DNA of 64,000 nt from Gigantopelta aegis (lineage: Eukaryota > Mollusca > Gastropoda > Neomphalida > Peltospiridae), in assembly GCF_016097555.1 (NCBI RefSeq), contig NC_054704.1, positions 97,761,351 through 97,825,350 of the forward strand, given 5' to 3'. The notes under the pieces were generated by a model, which was not told the DNA's origin, ran no database searches, and saw only the letters and a program-made list of their open reading frames with translations. Positions within the stretch are counted from its first letter, which is position 1. Each line of letters begins with the position of its first letter. Both the position numbers and the translations under genes were made by a program. Of the stretch, positions 39,180-53,900 are shown in pieces.

Positions 39180-40535
39180 TGGGAGAAAGGGCTGGACAAC
39201 AAGGGTTGTCTTTTTTCAGAACATGTTGCCTTCAGGCAGGCAAATGTGTATACACAAATCAACTGATATTAATAAAAGTGGGCTGTGGTGAGATTTAGAT
39301 AGAAATACCCTGTACTGTTGTACATAAGAGGACCATGTATTTATACATGAATGCCTTCAGTTTTATGTTTGAACCATTCTGTATACTCTGTAACAAGTGT
39401 GAGATGGAAAGAATGTGTTTTATTTTGTAACCAAATACCTCATAAATTGGTTGTGTCTATTAAGATCATACAAATAATCTGTTTACTTTATTAAAATGCT
39501 AATAAATGGTGGTCTATTCAGTTGTTACTTTCTTCAATTGGCCTTGATATTATAGTATATATTAATACAATGATGTAACATTGAGAAATATGTCTCTCCT
39601 CTCCAGTCTTTGAGAGACTGTCACTTGTTAGGCGTTGCAAAGATGTGCAGGGCGGGGGTGGGGTAGGTTTGAAATGAACAGATAGTGTCTTTCCTAGCTT
39701 GTTTTAGCATGTCCGTGTGGCACCGTGCCTCAATAGTCTAGCGCCATCTTGCCTTTATCGGCGCCATGCTGCCGTTAAATTAAACAAGCCTTTTTCAATA
39801 ATTAATTCTACAATTGTCTTTATAAAACACTCAGAAATTACGATTAATTAATGAAATATCTCTGTTTTAAATTTTCTTGTCATTCATTTATTAAAGCAAG
39901 TACATTAATTATATTTAGTTTTATTTCAATGAATGTTTGGTCTTTAATGAAAAAAAAGTACCTTGAAAATGGTTATAATTCTTCAAAAGTGTTCAAAGTT
40001 TATCATGCATTGCCAAATTTCTAGTCCAAACACTGACAAAATTTGCAACATCACAGTGTTTAATAAATAATCAAAATTGGCATAGTCTTTATCCTTGACA
40101 TTTTATACTAGCCCGAGTACTCTGACTGTAAGAGAGCTAGGCGGACATTTGGACAGTTATACGCTCTCATTACAGTCGGAGACCAACCTATGCATTTTTT
40201 TGGCAATTCCTGACAACCAAAAAGTTGGCAAATATTCCCGCTCTAATAGCACACCAATCCTATGTTTGACGTCAAATACCTTTACATCGATCATTTTCGA
40301 GTTAACTGATAAAAAAAATCCACATATTAATCACTAATACACATACTACAGAAACAAATCCGACAGTACCCACATTCAGCTACGCTTCGTGACACTCCGT
40401 CGCCATAATTACAAAGCTCGGCGATCTATTTCGAGACGTAGATCACGTGATCGCCCACTGGGCGATTCCGCCTTGTGCAGCATTTACAGGGGCCGTCTCA
40501 TACCAAGTAAGTTACACTAATCTAAAACTCGTAAA

Positions 40536-40570
<35 letters not shown>

Positions 40571-41004
40571 ATTATATTCACCTTTTCTCCAGGTGAAAAA
40601 GTCTTTGATCTACGACTGGTATGCCTGCTTGGCGTGTGTACCACTCTCTGTCGCTTTGGTGTTTGTCGGGCACTTGGGGTGGCTGGCAGTTTTGTGGCTA
40701 TGTATGAGCCTGGTTTTTTAACTTTTCTAAATTTTATCTCCACAGTTGACAATTGGGTTTTTTTTTTGTGTCCAAGGAACGAATCGTCAAACTACATTGG
40801 AGACAGACGAATAATTATATACTTAAAGATGTTTGCTCTGTTATATACTAGTATATAAAAAAAACCCAGACATCTAAAAACTGCTTCCTCAAGACAGCAA
40901 ACAGCTTTAAGTTTTTGTAAATTATGCAATCGCTAGAGATACTTGATTGGAGTAGATACACGTAAAACCGGGAGGAATTTCCGAACAGAACAAACGTTCA
41001 GAAG
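39180..41004. other. Intergenic region upstream of FBXL12
   Basis: No gene recognised. A (CA)n microsatellite lies at about 40541-40569. The last 600 bp should contain the FBXL12 promoter, but I see no convincing core element or CpG-rich block. Confidence 0.4.
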
Positions 41005-43303
41005 ATGGAGTCGGACGCTTTCGCCAAATTACCGGACAACATTGTACTGGAAATTCTCAGCTACTTACCTGTTAAAGATTTATGCCTTTCTGGCAGGTAC
41101 TACTCCAGTTTATTATATTAAAGTATATAATTAGCATTCTGACTTCAGAATATTCTGTACCAACCGGGTGACGGGACGATCCCACTCGGAACCCTTCGGC
41201 AGAATCCGGGCGATTGCGATCCTGTTGCATTTCCGGATGCTAATTCGCCGTGTGTGTGTGTGTGTGTGAGAGAGCTAATGATCTTCTGTAAATGCTAAAA
41301 GATGTATTGCAGTTGTCCTCACCATGCCCAATTAAATTAGGCAATTGCTAATTTTTATGCAAAATGGCTATAACATCATCATAATGATCATTAAACATCA
41401 GGGTTGGAACTTAACGACGGCACCGATGGCAATTGCCGTCGTTGAGAGATAAATTGCCGTAGGTAGAGAGCTTCACCGACGGAACTTTTGTGCCATCGGA
41501 AAAGCTCAATAGTGGTAAAATGTACATTAAGTACCAATATTTTACGTTTGAATGTTTGTCTACATACAACAAAATAACCTTTCAGTTTATTTGCTGCAAA
41601 TAAACCTTTCAGTTTATTTGCTGCAAATGTCACTTTAAATGACAAAATTACCATAGGCAGACTCAAAATTGCCGTCAGTGGGTCCCTTTACCCATGGAAA
41701 TTCTTTAAAAAATTGCTGTGGTAGACAAATTCTTATGTTTGAGCACTGTAACGTTTTGTCTTTGGCTACTAAACATGTCCTTAAATTAACATCTTTTTAA
41801 AAGGAATTTTAAAGGAATTACTCAACTAAAACTAAAATTTGTTTTAGTGCGAGCCTTGCTGCAGATTGATTGCAGAGTTAAAAACTATAATATTGTATTA
41901 AATGATTGTGGTCTACTTTCAGAGTGTGTGCTAGATGGCGGCGAATTGTCCGGGACAACTCCTTGTGGCGCCATGTTGATCTTCTGCCCTACAGACTGAA
42001 CCTGCCCAAGATGTGGAAAGTACTGAGAGCACACTTTTCAGAATGCCTCCTCACTTTCCGACTGAGAGGCTTCCTCGATCCAAGTGGGTTCAAATACAAA
42101 CTTCAGTCTGCCGATAGTTGTTACATTGTTATAAAAGATTCTGTTCTGCTACTGGTATTAATGGGGGAAAATCAAATGGATATCCTTTACGATTATACCT
42201 CAGAATTGTTAGATATTTGACGTACAACAGCAGATGGTTAATAAATCAATGTGATCTAATCACCAAGTGGCAGGGAATATGGAGTGCTTTATTTGTGCTG
42301 CAGTTTTCGATGCATGTTTTAGAGATCGCTACACTGTACACAAGTCTAAAATATTACAAACTAGTTAGTAATCAATCTTCAAATTGATAGCAAATGTCTT
42401 TGATGAAACCTTTTTAAACAAAATCTTTGCCAAATGGTGGTGTTAAGCATGGTACGTCATGGACGTGATGGCACGCTTTATGATGCAGTTAATTTAATAT
42501 CACAAAAAAGCTTGGTCCATGATGTCATTCCAGCACATATATGAAAAGATTAAACAAAACAAACTTTCACTTTTAATGTTACAGGTGGTACGAAGTGGAA
42601 GAAGCATTCACTGTCGGATGCCATGCTTGGAGAACTTCGCGACAGATGTCCCCGGATTAAATCTCTTCACCTGGAACAGTGTAACACGGACAACTTGACC
42701 AGTGACAAACTGCCGAGCAGCCTCACTCAGCTCACTCTGAGAAACTGCTCCTGGCAGCCGCGCTGGCTCAAACCCAGCGACCAGATCCTCTCAAACCTGA
42801 AGCATCTCGACCTCAGTCAGACCACACGGGTGGACAACTTCGATGCAGAAGATATTTCCACATTTTCCAGTCTCGAGGAGCTGAAGCTCAATTCTTGTTA
42901 CAGAGTGGGAGAAACAGGACTTGAAAAATTGACCAAACTGTCTCGTTTGAGAGAGTTGGAGATATCGGGCACTGGGTGCACCGACATGGCGTTACATCAC
43001 ATCTGTAGACATCTTGGTGACTTACGACGACTTAATATCTCCAAGTGTACCAAGTTCACAGGTTCTAGTATTCAGAACATCGGGCTATCGCTGAAATGTC
43101 TTGAATATCTGAATGTTTCAGAATGCACACAGCTGAACCTAGCTTGGCTTCAGTGTCTATCAGGTTGTTCTAAACTGCGCGAGATCGACGTTTCAGGGGT
43201 TAATCTCACTGATGAGGATGAAAAGGCACTTGGTAAATTCATTGCATGTGTTACAATGGTTAAAAAGAAATTTGATGTTCAAAGTAAACACAAAGATAGT
43301 TGA
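41005..43303 (+). CDS. FBXL12: F-box/LRR protein, FBXL12-like, 3 exons, complete
   Basis: Exons 41005-41096, 41923-42083 and 42585-43303 (TGA) join in frame to 323 aa; human FBXL12 is 326. The N-terminus is an F-box (LPDNIVLEILSYLPVKDL, then VCARWRRIVRD, LWRHVDL), the Skp1-binding module of SCF ubiquitin ligases. Residues from about 95 on are leucine-rich repeats (LRELEISGTGC, LRRLNISKCT, LEYLNVSECTQ) that would bind the substrate. The ATG is the first possible start giving a complete F-box. Introns begin GTACTA (after CAG) and GTGGGT. The second has an atypical pre-donor base (CCAA|GTGGGT), but the frame and family alignment (FLDPSGTKWKK) support it. Convergent with CDKAL1. The FBXL12 name is by similarity; another small FBXL is possible. 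Confidence 0.88.
41399..41748. mobile_element. hAT-like MITE in FBXL12 intron 1
   Basis: Termini CAGGGTTGGAACTTAA and ttatgtttgagcactg are imperfect inverted repeats. The interior has several (c)attgccgtc motifs and a 26 bp direct duplication near 41578-41625 (aacctttcagtttatttgct). Non-coding. Confidence 0.55.
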
Positions 43304-44680
43304 AAAATATTCATCCTGATACAGGTACCACCAGTGATATGAATATGTGATAAACATATAGTTGCTATATGACCTATTGGCTTCTGGTAGGTCATTTGCA
43401 ATTTATTAATAATTTTGCATAAATACGCCTAAAGACTCCAGATGACAGAATATAAAAATCCATGTCCAGAAATAATACCAAATTTGTATTTCATATAGTA
43501 CAGGAAACCTATATTTATACATCACTCAATATGTCTAATCAAATATGTGTATTTTTATAAATATAGAATGTATTGTTAAGTAGGGTAAGATTAAATGTTT
43601 TTAATGTAGTATTTGTTTTTAAAACAATTTTTCTTGAATTAATACCAATATATTTTGTATTATTATGTATCATAAATGAGGAAAAACAAATATTGCATAG
43701 ATGAATAATTTTATTAATACAAATAATAATTAACTTAATTTCTTTTAATATATATATATATATATATACACATACAAGTATTAATATTCAGAAGAACAAG
43801 ACTATTGAGAGTTGGTAATTAAAAGCAGAGTTACTTAGCAGGTCATATCTTTTAAAATGAACATGATCATGACAATTAATTTGAAATGTTTATACTGCAG
43901 CATGTACAGGATATATACATATATACATATATATATACATATATATATATATATACACATCATGGCCTAGATATATATATATATATATACACATAATGGC
44001 CTAGCCAGCAAAAGCAGGCGAGGTGCTTGCCTCGTCTGGAATTTATTTTATTTTTCCCACGACACTGATATTTATTTTACAGGTCTGGGTTTGCCTCGAC
44101 GTTTTTTCTTCACTGGTTATGCCCCAGATGTATATTTATAGATATTACTATTTGTATCCAAACATGTATGTACTCTGTTGGTCCGTTTTGACTACATGTA
44201 TGTAAATCAATTTGTATATTGATATTATATTTAATTTGTAACATGAAATGAATTTAAGTAGATTTGGTGTTTTTTTTACCCAGATACTTGTTAGTTGCAT
44301 TGTTATAAAATTTATCTGAAATTTTTGAATAAACAAAAATAAACAGATTCCTCTCTTTCCATGTAGTTTAAGTGTTCTTCCTTCATAACATTAACAATTC
44401 CTAATCAAGATTATACCTTACTTATTTTTTAATGTGTCATTCAGGAATATCTCAAGAATGAAAGCCTAAAAACTATTAGCATCATGATGACCTATTAAAA
44501 TATACACAAACAAATATGATTGTTATTTTTTTTTAAATACCAGTATGAAAATATATAATTTTGTTAAGAAGACATTGTTACACCTGACAGTATAGTAATG
44601 AAGTCAAGCTTTATATAGTTTCAGACTGAATAAAAGAAATAATGCTAATACAGTTTTCAGGATTTTATTCCAGGAATTTT
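43304..44680. other. FBXL12 3' UTR and convergent intergenic region
   Basis: Sequence between the stops of FBXL12 and CDKAL1. It holds TA-rich microsatellites (43750-43770, 43910-43990) and AATAAA signals on plus near 44327 and 44338; the latter could serve FBXL12 only with a long 3' UTR. On minus, AATAAA near 44658-44664 could serve CDKAL1. No further gene. Confidence 0.45.
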
Positions 44681-44797
44681 CCTGGTCCCCGTTCCATGAA
44701 GCAATCTTTGCACGAAGATCACACCTTCGTGCATACCGTAGAAATGCACTTACGGTGATCTTAGAGCTCAGATCGCTTCGTGGAACCGGGGCCCAGG
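44681..44797. mobile_element. Palindromic MITE (GGCCCCGGTTCCACGAAGC family)
   Basis: About 117 bp. The right arm read in reverse (ggccccggttccacgaagc) matches the left arm (ggtccccgttccatgaagc), and an inner pair (gcacgaagatcac / cttcgtgc) makes a second stem. It sits in the presumed 3' UTR of CDKAL1. Confidence 0.75.
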
Positions 44798-44942
44798 ATT
44801 GTAATGTCATAAGCATACACACAAAGTATAGTTTTGATTAGGACGCTAAGGATGTGTCATGTGTATAAAGATGTCAACACAAAAACAAGAAAAGACTCGG
44901 CTTGGTGTTAATTTTATAATAAATATGTTTCAACGCTGCTCG

Positions 44943-47900
44943 TTATCTAAAAGACATGTATATTGAGTGAAGTCTCCAGATCACAGCCACACAAATAACC
45001 CCGAACGATAGCACTAAAAACAGTGACTGCCATGGTGACGAAGTCTGAAAATAAAATAAATCTGCATCACTGATGTATCATGTTATGGCTTGGGTTTAAT
45101 GCCCCAAGATTATAATCTAATATTTGAAGCAATCTAATGTAGCTGTAAATATTGACAATTATACAATAGTATTAAAGGTGCTTCACCAAGTTTTTTTAAA
45201 AAGAGATTTGGTCTTTACAACTTTTTACTGAGGTATTGTGAATTAATAAGTCGAGCTGACTCAAAAAATTACTACAGTATACGAAATGGGGATTATGTTT
45301 TTATGGAGCCGTTTATCAGTATTGTTTAAAAAAAATGTCTTTCTAATTTTCGATGTAATACTTTAAAATAACTTTTCAGCATCTATGGAAATTCAAGCAC
45401 TTAAATGTTAAAACTCACGTAATGAATTCTTTCAAACACTCCCGACACTTCTCCCTTCTTCAGTGGAGGTGGCACATCAGGCCGGACCGCAGAACTCTTT
45501 GAGAGTTGTCTCCCCTTGAGGAAGTGTTTTCCTGTTTCCATGATCTCCACTTCAAACATTTTTCCCATCAAATTATCATCTTTTGGTACCAAAACCTGCG
45601 AAAACAAGTATTTCGATATAAAATTTCTTTCATAAAATTAACAATACAACAAAACTTCACATTCACAAGCATCAGAATTGAAAATTTGCGTAATCCATTT
45701 ATGGGTTACGCGAAAACAAATATGGGTAACCCATTTCGTTTTTGGGTAACCCATTTAGTTTTTTGATAACCCATCATCAACATCTAAATGATGCCATAAA
45801 TTCAATGTGCGAATGAAAGTGGGTTACACAAACTATACTTACACGAGTGTCTCGCAAATGAAACTATCGCTCTTGCAACTTTCAGAAGCCTGATTCAAGA
45901 ATAAACAATTCATCATTCATTCAAATTTATACAGTATGTAACATCATCTCATGGCAAGGCATTTACATAGGTGTGCTGTCTGTTGGCCGATACACTTCAT
46001 TTATTTGAATAAATATTGTTTAGAAAGAAAACAAAGATGGTCAACAGAATTTCAGGCATGCAGTTCAGTAACTATGTAGTAACACTACCAACCTGGTCAT
46101 AGCTCTGGTTATGAGCCACATAGAACAGCCCATCGTGAGAGACTTCTGTTACAAGCACTTGCTGAACCTCACCAAGCTGACATAGAAATCAAATAACTTC
46201 CATTTTAGCAAGATTCCAATTCCATGATTAATGCATTGCCAATATATTTAATATTAGAACATTAAATGTTTGAGTATGCCAACATAATAATTTTTGGTTT
46301 ATATAGTGATGTAGTTGTATAGATAAATGTTCTGATTTAAGCCTGCATTCCATAAATGTGATTTTAAGTGCCATTCTGTGCACAAGTTTATCGACATAAA
46401 GCATACATATAGTACCGTTTCTATATTCGTGTTTCCACATGTGGGTAATATGTATGCAGAGAAAAAAGTAAATTGATGACCTATTTTTCCCACACTGTGA
46501 CATAATACAAAGTGTTTACTAGTGGCTTAAAAGTACACTTTGATGACATAAAATTTTGTATAGTAATCTGCTTGCGAAAATGCAGATGTGGAAATGCACA
46601 GATTTAAAAAAATTTTTAACGACACCACTAGAGCATATTGATTTATTAATCATCGGCTATTGGATGTGAAACATTTGATAATTTAGACAGTCTTAGAGAG
46701 GAAACCCACTACATCTTTCCATTAGTAGCAAGGGATCTTTTATATACACCATCCCACAGACAGGATAGCACATACCACGACCTTTGATATACCAGTCATG
46801 GTGCACTGGCTGGGACGAGAAATAGGTAAGTGGGCCCACCAATGGGACTCGATCCCAGACCGATCGCGCATCAAGTGAGTGCTTTACCACTGGGCTACAT
46901 CCTGCTTGGCCCATGCACAGATATGCACAAGATAAATTGCACACTGAAGAGCATGAATAGAAAACAGGCCATATACAGATGTTATTAACTCTGTCTCTCT
47001 CATACAAATACATGCATGCATTAAACAAGCAAATCAATATATTTATAAATAGCACAATCTTTCATACATTAGAGAAAGGGAATAGGTATGTGAATATCCT
47101 ACATGATGTAGGATAAAGAATTTCAGTTTGTAAGTTAATCCCTCTGAAATGTAAAGCTCATTAAAAAATGTTTTCAGTCGTTGTGTACGTTAGAATTAAT
47201 ACAAACCTGGTGTCCATATGGATAGTAAGACTGAAACAACTCGGACACCCTCTTTGTTCTTTTCTTGACCTTAAAATAATAGGGGGAAATGTTTATAATA
47301 ATGAAACAAATTTACTCTTCTGTCATGTAAGCAAATCACAATGTTTGTATTTGAAACGTTTTATGTGGAAAATTTACACCACAGCACCCATATATTCAAG
47401 CCTTCCATCTATCTTTTTTATGAGAACTAAAAAAACCCAACTATTTAATTTTTATTTTTATTTAAGAAAATATGAAGATAACAGACTACTACTGCTATTT
47501 TAAGGCTGCTAACACAAACAGCAGTTTCTTAGGCATGTACCATTTCTGTGTCACAAAAAGTTACTTTTACGTTACTTTAAACACCAGGATGACCATAAAC
47601 ACACTGGTGTTGCCAATATTGGTAATTTAAGCAAACTATTGTAAGTATGATGGAAGTTAATAGTAAAGAAGCTGTAATAACTTAAAATAGTTACACTGCC
47701 TAACTAGATTCAGTGAGTTTTAAAATAAAAACTAACTATCATATCCCCATCTCACCTCCTGTGGGTGCACACGAGGCATTTTGGCTGCCGGTGTGCCGGG
47801 TCGAGGAAAGAACTGGTTGATGAACAAGCTGGCAAATTTATACTCTTTCACAAGGTCCATCGTCTCCTGAAAGTCCTACAGAAACAATGAAAACACAATA

Positions 47901-50900
47901 TTTTAAATTATGAGCCACGTACAGTTATAACAGTTCTCCATGCCAAATATCACACTGATCTAATACATATTCTGTATATACCAGCTAAGAAGATCTGATG
48001 GAACATAATTCAACCAAAACAAAAAGGAAAGGAATGTTGTAAACTATGTTTATTTGGTGTCTAATATATCATCAGCATCTTAGCATAATTACCCAACTTA
48101 TTTTTACAGCTTTTGAAGCGAATGGATAAAAACTTATTTTTATCCAAACAAAAATGAATTCTTTTAAAATTATTAAAAAAAGAATAAGAACAATTGTTCT
48201 TCCTGTTTTTGTTTAAATAATTTTGAAAGAATCTCTTCCTTTGGTCTAAAAATGAGTTAGGCAATTATGCTAAGAGGCTATTTCAACCTTAGGGAAAGAA
48301 AACAGGCAGGAAACCCACTGCCTCCAGATAAATTACTCCACATCATAGGATTTCAAATTTCATGGCAAACACTTTTTTGGTTCCATGACTTGTGATCATG
48401 GGAACCCATCAGAAACTGTTTAAAATATATTATTTTCATTTAATAGTCGTACTTGATATAATAATCATGGGAAATGAAATTTCGGTCCTGTGATTTTACC
48501 AACAAGGTACCGAAAGTTATCGTTAGCGTGAAACCCGAAGGTGTGTTACTCCTACTAGTAAACCACAAAAGCATTTGGAAAACTTGGGACATTCTCTTTA
48601 ACCTGTTCTATCTTCCTCCCAACTACAAATACTTACCTCCTCAGTCTCTGTTGGGAAACCACAGATGAGATCAGTTGCCACATTGACACCAGGAACTCTG
48701 AAACAAGAACAACACAAGTCATTTATGAGACAAATAAAAACTGTGCGAACATTTACCATAGTGTTTTTTGGGTTTCAAAGCAAGAAACTGGCCAAAATAG
48801 GTTGTTGCATGTAAGTTCAGCAGCCCACATTTCAAGAACTGCCGGACTCCTTAAAAAACACAACTCCACCCGCTCCCCCCCCAAAAAAAAATTAATCATC
48901 ATTATCATTATCATCAGAGATATTAAAATATACAACTTGACTTGAATGGAATCTATGCTAAAATGTTTAATAACATCACACACATGCAATTTGTATGCAT
49001 TGCGAAGATGTTAAAGTCTCAAAATATCATTAGAGACGTGTGTCTTAGATTTTAACAGTTTTATAAGCACGGAGAACAGCCTGCTGAATTTCATAGAAAC
49101 ATGGCATTGTTTTGGGTCTCTGTTGAAATTTGATACTTGATTAATTGGTCAAATGTTTCCAGCAAGCAATGCTCAATGCACTTGATTAATTGGTCAAATG
49201 TTTCCAGCAAGCAATGCTCAATGCACTTGATTAATTGGTCAAATGTTTCCAGCAAGCAATGCTCAATGCACTTGATTAATTGGAACATGACTAGTAGTGC
49301 TACAGTACCTGTCTCTAAGGAAGTCGACAACGTGTTTGAAGTCTGCCACACAGTACTCGCGCTTCATATCCATGAGGACGCTGTCTGACGCCGACTGTAC
49401 AGGAACATGCAGGAACGAGTAGACGCGCGGGTGATTCAGGATCTTTGACATTTCCTACAAAATTAGCTGATCACTTAGAAACACTCATAGAAAACAACGG
49501 AAAAAAAATAACCCCATAAAAAAGAGAGATAACTTTAAAACAATTGAGTAAACATTAAACAGTGAAGTGATGCCATTTTAAAATAAAAGCTAAAATGATC
49601 TTTTCTCAGCTGAAACTACACCATAATGTAACAAATACATATACAAAGGGGTCATTCAAATATTACGTAACGCTTGAGTGGGTGAATGGTATAGGTCCAA
49701 ACGTTATGTAGCCTTACACAGGAGTGGGTGGATGTATTTAGCAGTGTTACGTAACACACTTTTTTATTACTAAAATTCTTTCTTTTTTTCATAAACGTCA
49801 CAGCAACAATTTTTAACGTAGGATTATAAATCGAGTTGAAATGCATATCTGCATTTTCCCCAAATCGCAAAACGGTACTTTAAAATTATATTACACACTT
49901 GTTTGTAAATAGGAGGGCTGGGGTGTCTCCATGTGTTACATAATAATTTGGGTCTGTAAGGTGTAGCGTTAGGTAGGGTTACAGGAGGGAGGGAGACTAA
50001 TTTTGATAAAAATAGTGTTACATAATATTTGAACAGAAGCCTGAATATTGGAATATTTCTTAATTCAAAATTATTATATGTCTATGGAATGTACATCTTA
50101 TTCTAGTCATAATTAAAGCTACTAATTCTATTTTCTGAGGTACAGGGTTTCTGCCAGAAGGAACAGATGTTATAATTACGTACATTAAAATCTTGGAAAT
50201 TAAAGGACATATTAAAAAACATTTCACATAAATGTTAGTAAGATAACAGCTGTTTAAAATCTGTCAAAGCACATGAAATGCAATGTCCAATTTCAAAAGA
50301 TTTGAAACACACCTTGTGAGGTCTCTTATGATTTGTTTTGTTTTTATTATGTACCTTCAAATTATTTTCTGTCAGAAAGCATGAGGTGCTTATCTTTTTG
50401 GTTTTACATAAAGCAAATAAATAATGTATAAAATAACGGTAAACAAGCCGCAATAGCTGAAAATATTATACATCACCTAAAAACTAAGGTCAGTGGCTTT
50501 ATAAATACAGTAAAATTATCTGTTTGATTGTGATATGTTAACTGATATGTTCCCTTAAAATATTTATTTGTATACATTTACTACATGAAAATATTCTTTT
50601 TTGCAAAATATATCGGAGAACATACAGCTTGTACAGGTATGTATGAAAAATGTATCTATAAATATTTCAGAGACAAAAGAAGCCTTGCTAATACCTCAAG
50701 ATGTTCCAGGATATATGGTGGATTGGTCATCCCGAGTCTCATTCGAGCTCCTTCAGGAATTACTTCTACTAGTTTCCATAGCAACTCGGGTAGTGTCACT
50801 CCAATATCATGGCCATATGCTCCAAGGTCCTCAGACGTTAACCATATCTCAACTACACCTTCTACAAATACAATAAACTGTGTATTTGACTACTGGTGAA

Positions 50901-53900
50901 CCACATCTCCACTACACCTACAAATACAATAAACTGTGTATTTGACTACTGGTGAACCACATCTCAACTACACCTTCTACAAATACAATAAACTGTGTAT
51001 TCGACTACTGGTGAAGTCCTTAATAAATCAGGGTGAGATGTAGCCCTGTGGTAAAGTGCACACTTGATGCATGGTCGGTTTTGGGATCAATTCCCATCAG
51101 TGGGCCCACTGGGCTATTTCTCTCTCCAGCCAGTGTACCACAACTGGTACATCAAAGGCTTTGGTATGTGCTATCATCTGTATGGGATTATGCATGTAAA
51201 AGATCCCTTGCTGCTAATTGAAAATGAGTAGCCCATGATTTGGTGACAGCGGGTTTCCTCCCTCAATATCTGTGTGGTCCTTAACCATATGTCCGACGCC
51301 ATATAACCATAAATAAAATGTGTTGAGTGCATCATTAAATAAACATGCTAAACTGCTCATAAATTTGGGGATTTAAAGAAAAACAAGACAGTTTCAAATA
51401 ACTGCAGCTAATATATTGAAAACAAATATAATTACCTTCAAAGGATTGCTTGGCTCGAGCTACTATTTCATCGGGATGGTAGCTACCGAGTTCTCCTCTC
51501 GCATGCTTTGTTTTACAGTAAGTACACTGATTGAGACACCTAAAATACAACAAGAATAATACATTCTCCAATTGTTGCTTCTTTCATAGATTTTTTCAAA
51601 CAATGTACTAAGAAGAGCCACAGAATTAGAGAGGCGATAAGAAGTCATTTATGGCATCTGTGCTACTACTGAGACCACCTGCAATTTGGATGTCTAAACA
51701 CAGAGTTTAATAACCACGAAGAAAGATCCCAAACAAATTAATATGAATGCACCTTTTTAGAAGTGTGTACTTACGAACTATTATAGCATACGACACTAAC
51801 ACTAAATGAATGTGAATGCACCTTTTTAGAAGTGTGTACTTACTAACTATTATAGCATACGACACTAACACTAAATGAATGTGAATGCACCTTTTCAGAA
51901 GTGTGTACTTACTAACTAGTATAGCATACGACACTAACACTAAATGAATGTGAATGCACCTTTTTAGAAGTGTGTACTTACTAACTAGTATAGCATACGA
52001 CACTAACACTAAATGAATGTGAATGCACCTTTTTAGAAGTGTGTACTTACTAACTAGTATAGCATACGACACTAACACTAAATGAATGTGAATGCACCTT
52101 TTTAGAAGTGTGTACTTACTAACTAGTATAGCATACGACACTAACACTAAATGAATGTGAATGCACCTTTTTAGAAGTGTGTACTTACTAACTAGTATAG
52201 CATACGACACTAACACTAAATGAATGTGAATGCACCTTTTTAGAAGTGTGTACTTACTAACTAGTATAGCATACGACACTAACACTAAATGAATGTGAAT
52301 GCACCTTTTTAGAAGTGTGTACTTACTAACTAGTATAGCATACGACACTAACACTAAATGAATGTGAATGCACCTTTTTAGAAGTGTGTACTTACTAACT
52401 ATTATAGCATACGACACTAACACTAAATGAATGTGAATGCACCTTTTTAGAAGTGTGTACTTACTAACTATTATAGCATACCACACTAACACTAAATGAA
52501 TGTGAATGCACCTTTTTAGAAGTGTGTACTTACTAACTATTATAGCATACGACACTAACACTAAATGAATGTGAATGCACCTTTTTTAGAAGTGTGTACT
52601 TACTAACTATTATAGCATACGACACTAACACTAAATGAATGTGAATGCACCTTTTTAGAAGTGTGTACTTACTAACTATTATAGCATACGACACTAACAC
52701 TAAATGAATGTGAATGCACCTTTTTAGAAGTGTGTACTTACTAACTATTATAGCATACCACACTAACACTAAATGAATGTGAATGCACCTTTTTAGAAGT
52801 GTGTACTTACTAACTATTATAGCATACCACACTAACACTAAATGAATGTGAATGCACCTTTTTAGAAGTGTGTACTTACTAACTATTATAGCATACGACA
52901 CTAACACTAAATGAATGTGAATGCACCTTTTTTAGAAGTGTGTACTTACTAACTATTATAGCATACGACACTAACACTAAATGAATGTGAATGCACCTTT
53001 TTAGAAGTGTGTACTTACTAACTAGTATAGCATACGACACTAACACTAAATGAATGTGAATGCACCTTTTTAGAAGTGTGTACTTACTAACTAGTATAGC
53101 ATACGACACTAACACTAAATGAATGTGAATGCACCTTTTTAGAAGTGTGTACTTACTAACTAGTATAGCATACGACACTAACACTAAATGAATGTGAATG
53201 CACCTTTTTAGAAGTGTGTCTTTACTAACTATTATAGCATACGACACTAACACTAAATGAATGTGAATGCACCTTTTTAGAAGTGTGTACTTACTAACTA
53301 TTATAGCATACGACACTAACACTAAATGAATGTGAATGCACCTTTTTTAGAAGTGTGTACTTACTAACTATTATAGCATACCACACTAACACTAAATGAA
53401 TGTGAATGCACCTTTTTAGAAGTGTGTACTTACTAACTATTATAGCATACCACACTAACACTAAATGAATGTGAATGCACCTTTTTAGAAGTGTGTACTT
53501 ACTAACTATTATAGCATACCACACTAACACTAAATGAATGTGAATGCACCTTTTTAGAAGTGTGTACTTACTAACTATTATAGCATACCACACTAACACT
53601 AAATGAATGTGAATGCACCTTTTTAGAAGTGTGTACTTACTAACTATTATAGCATACCACACTAACACTAAATGAATGTGAATGCACCTTTTTAGAAGTG
53701 TGTACTTACTAACTATTATAGCATACCACACTAACACTAAATGAATGTGAATGCACCTTTTTAGAAGTGTGTACTTACTAACTATTATAGCATACGACAC
53801 TAACACTAAATGAATGTGAATGCACCTTTTTTAGAAGTGTGTACTTACTAACTATTATAGCATACGACACTAACACTAAATGAATGTGAATGCACCTTTT

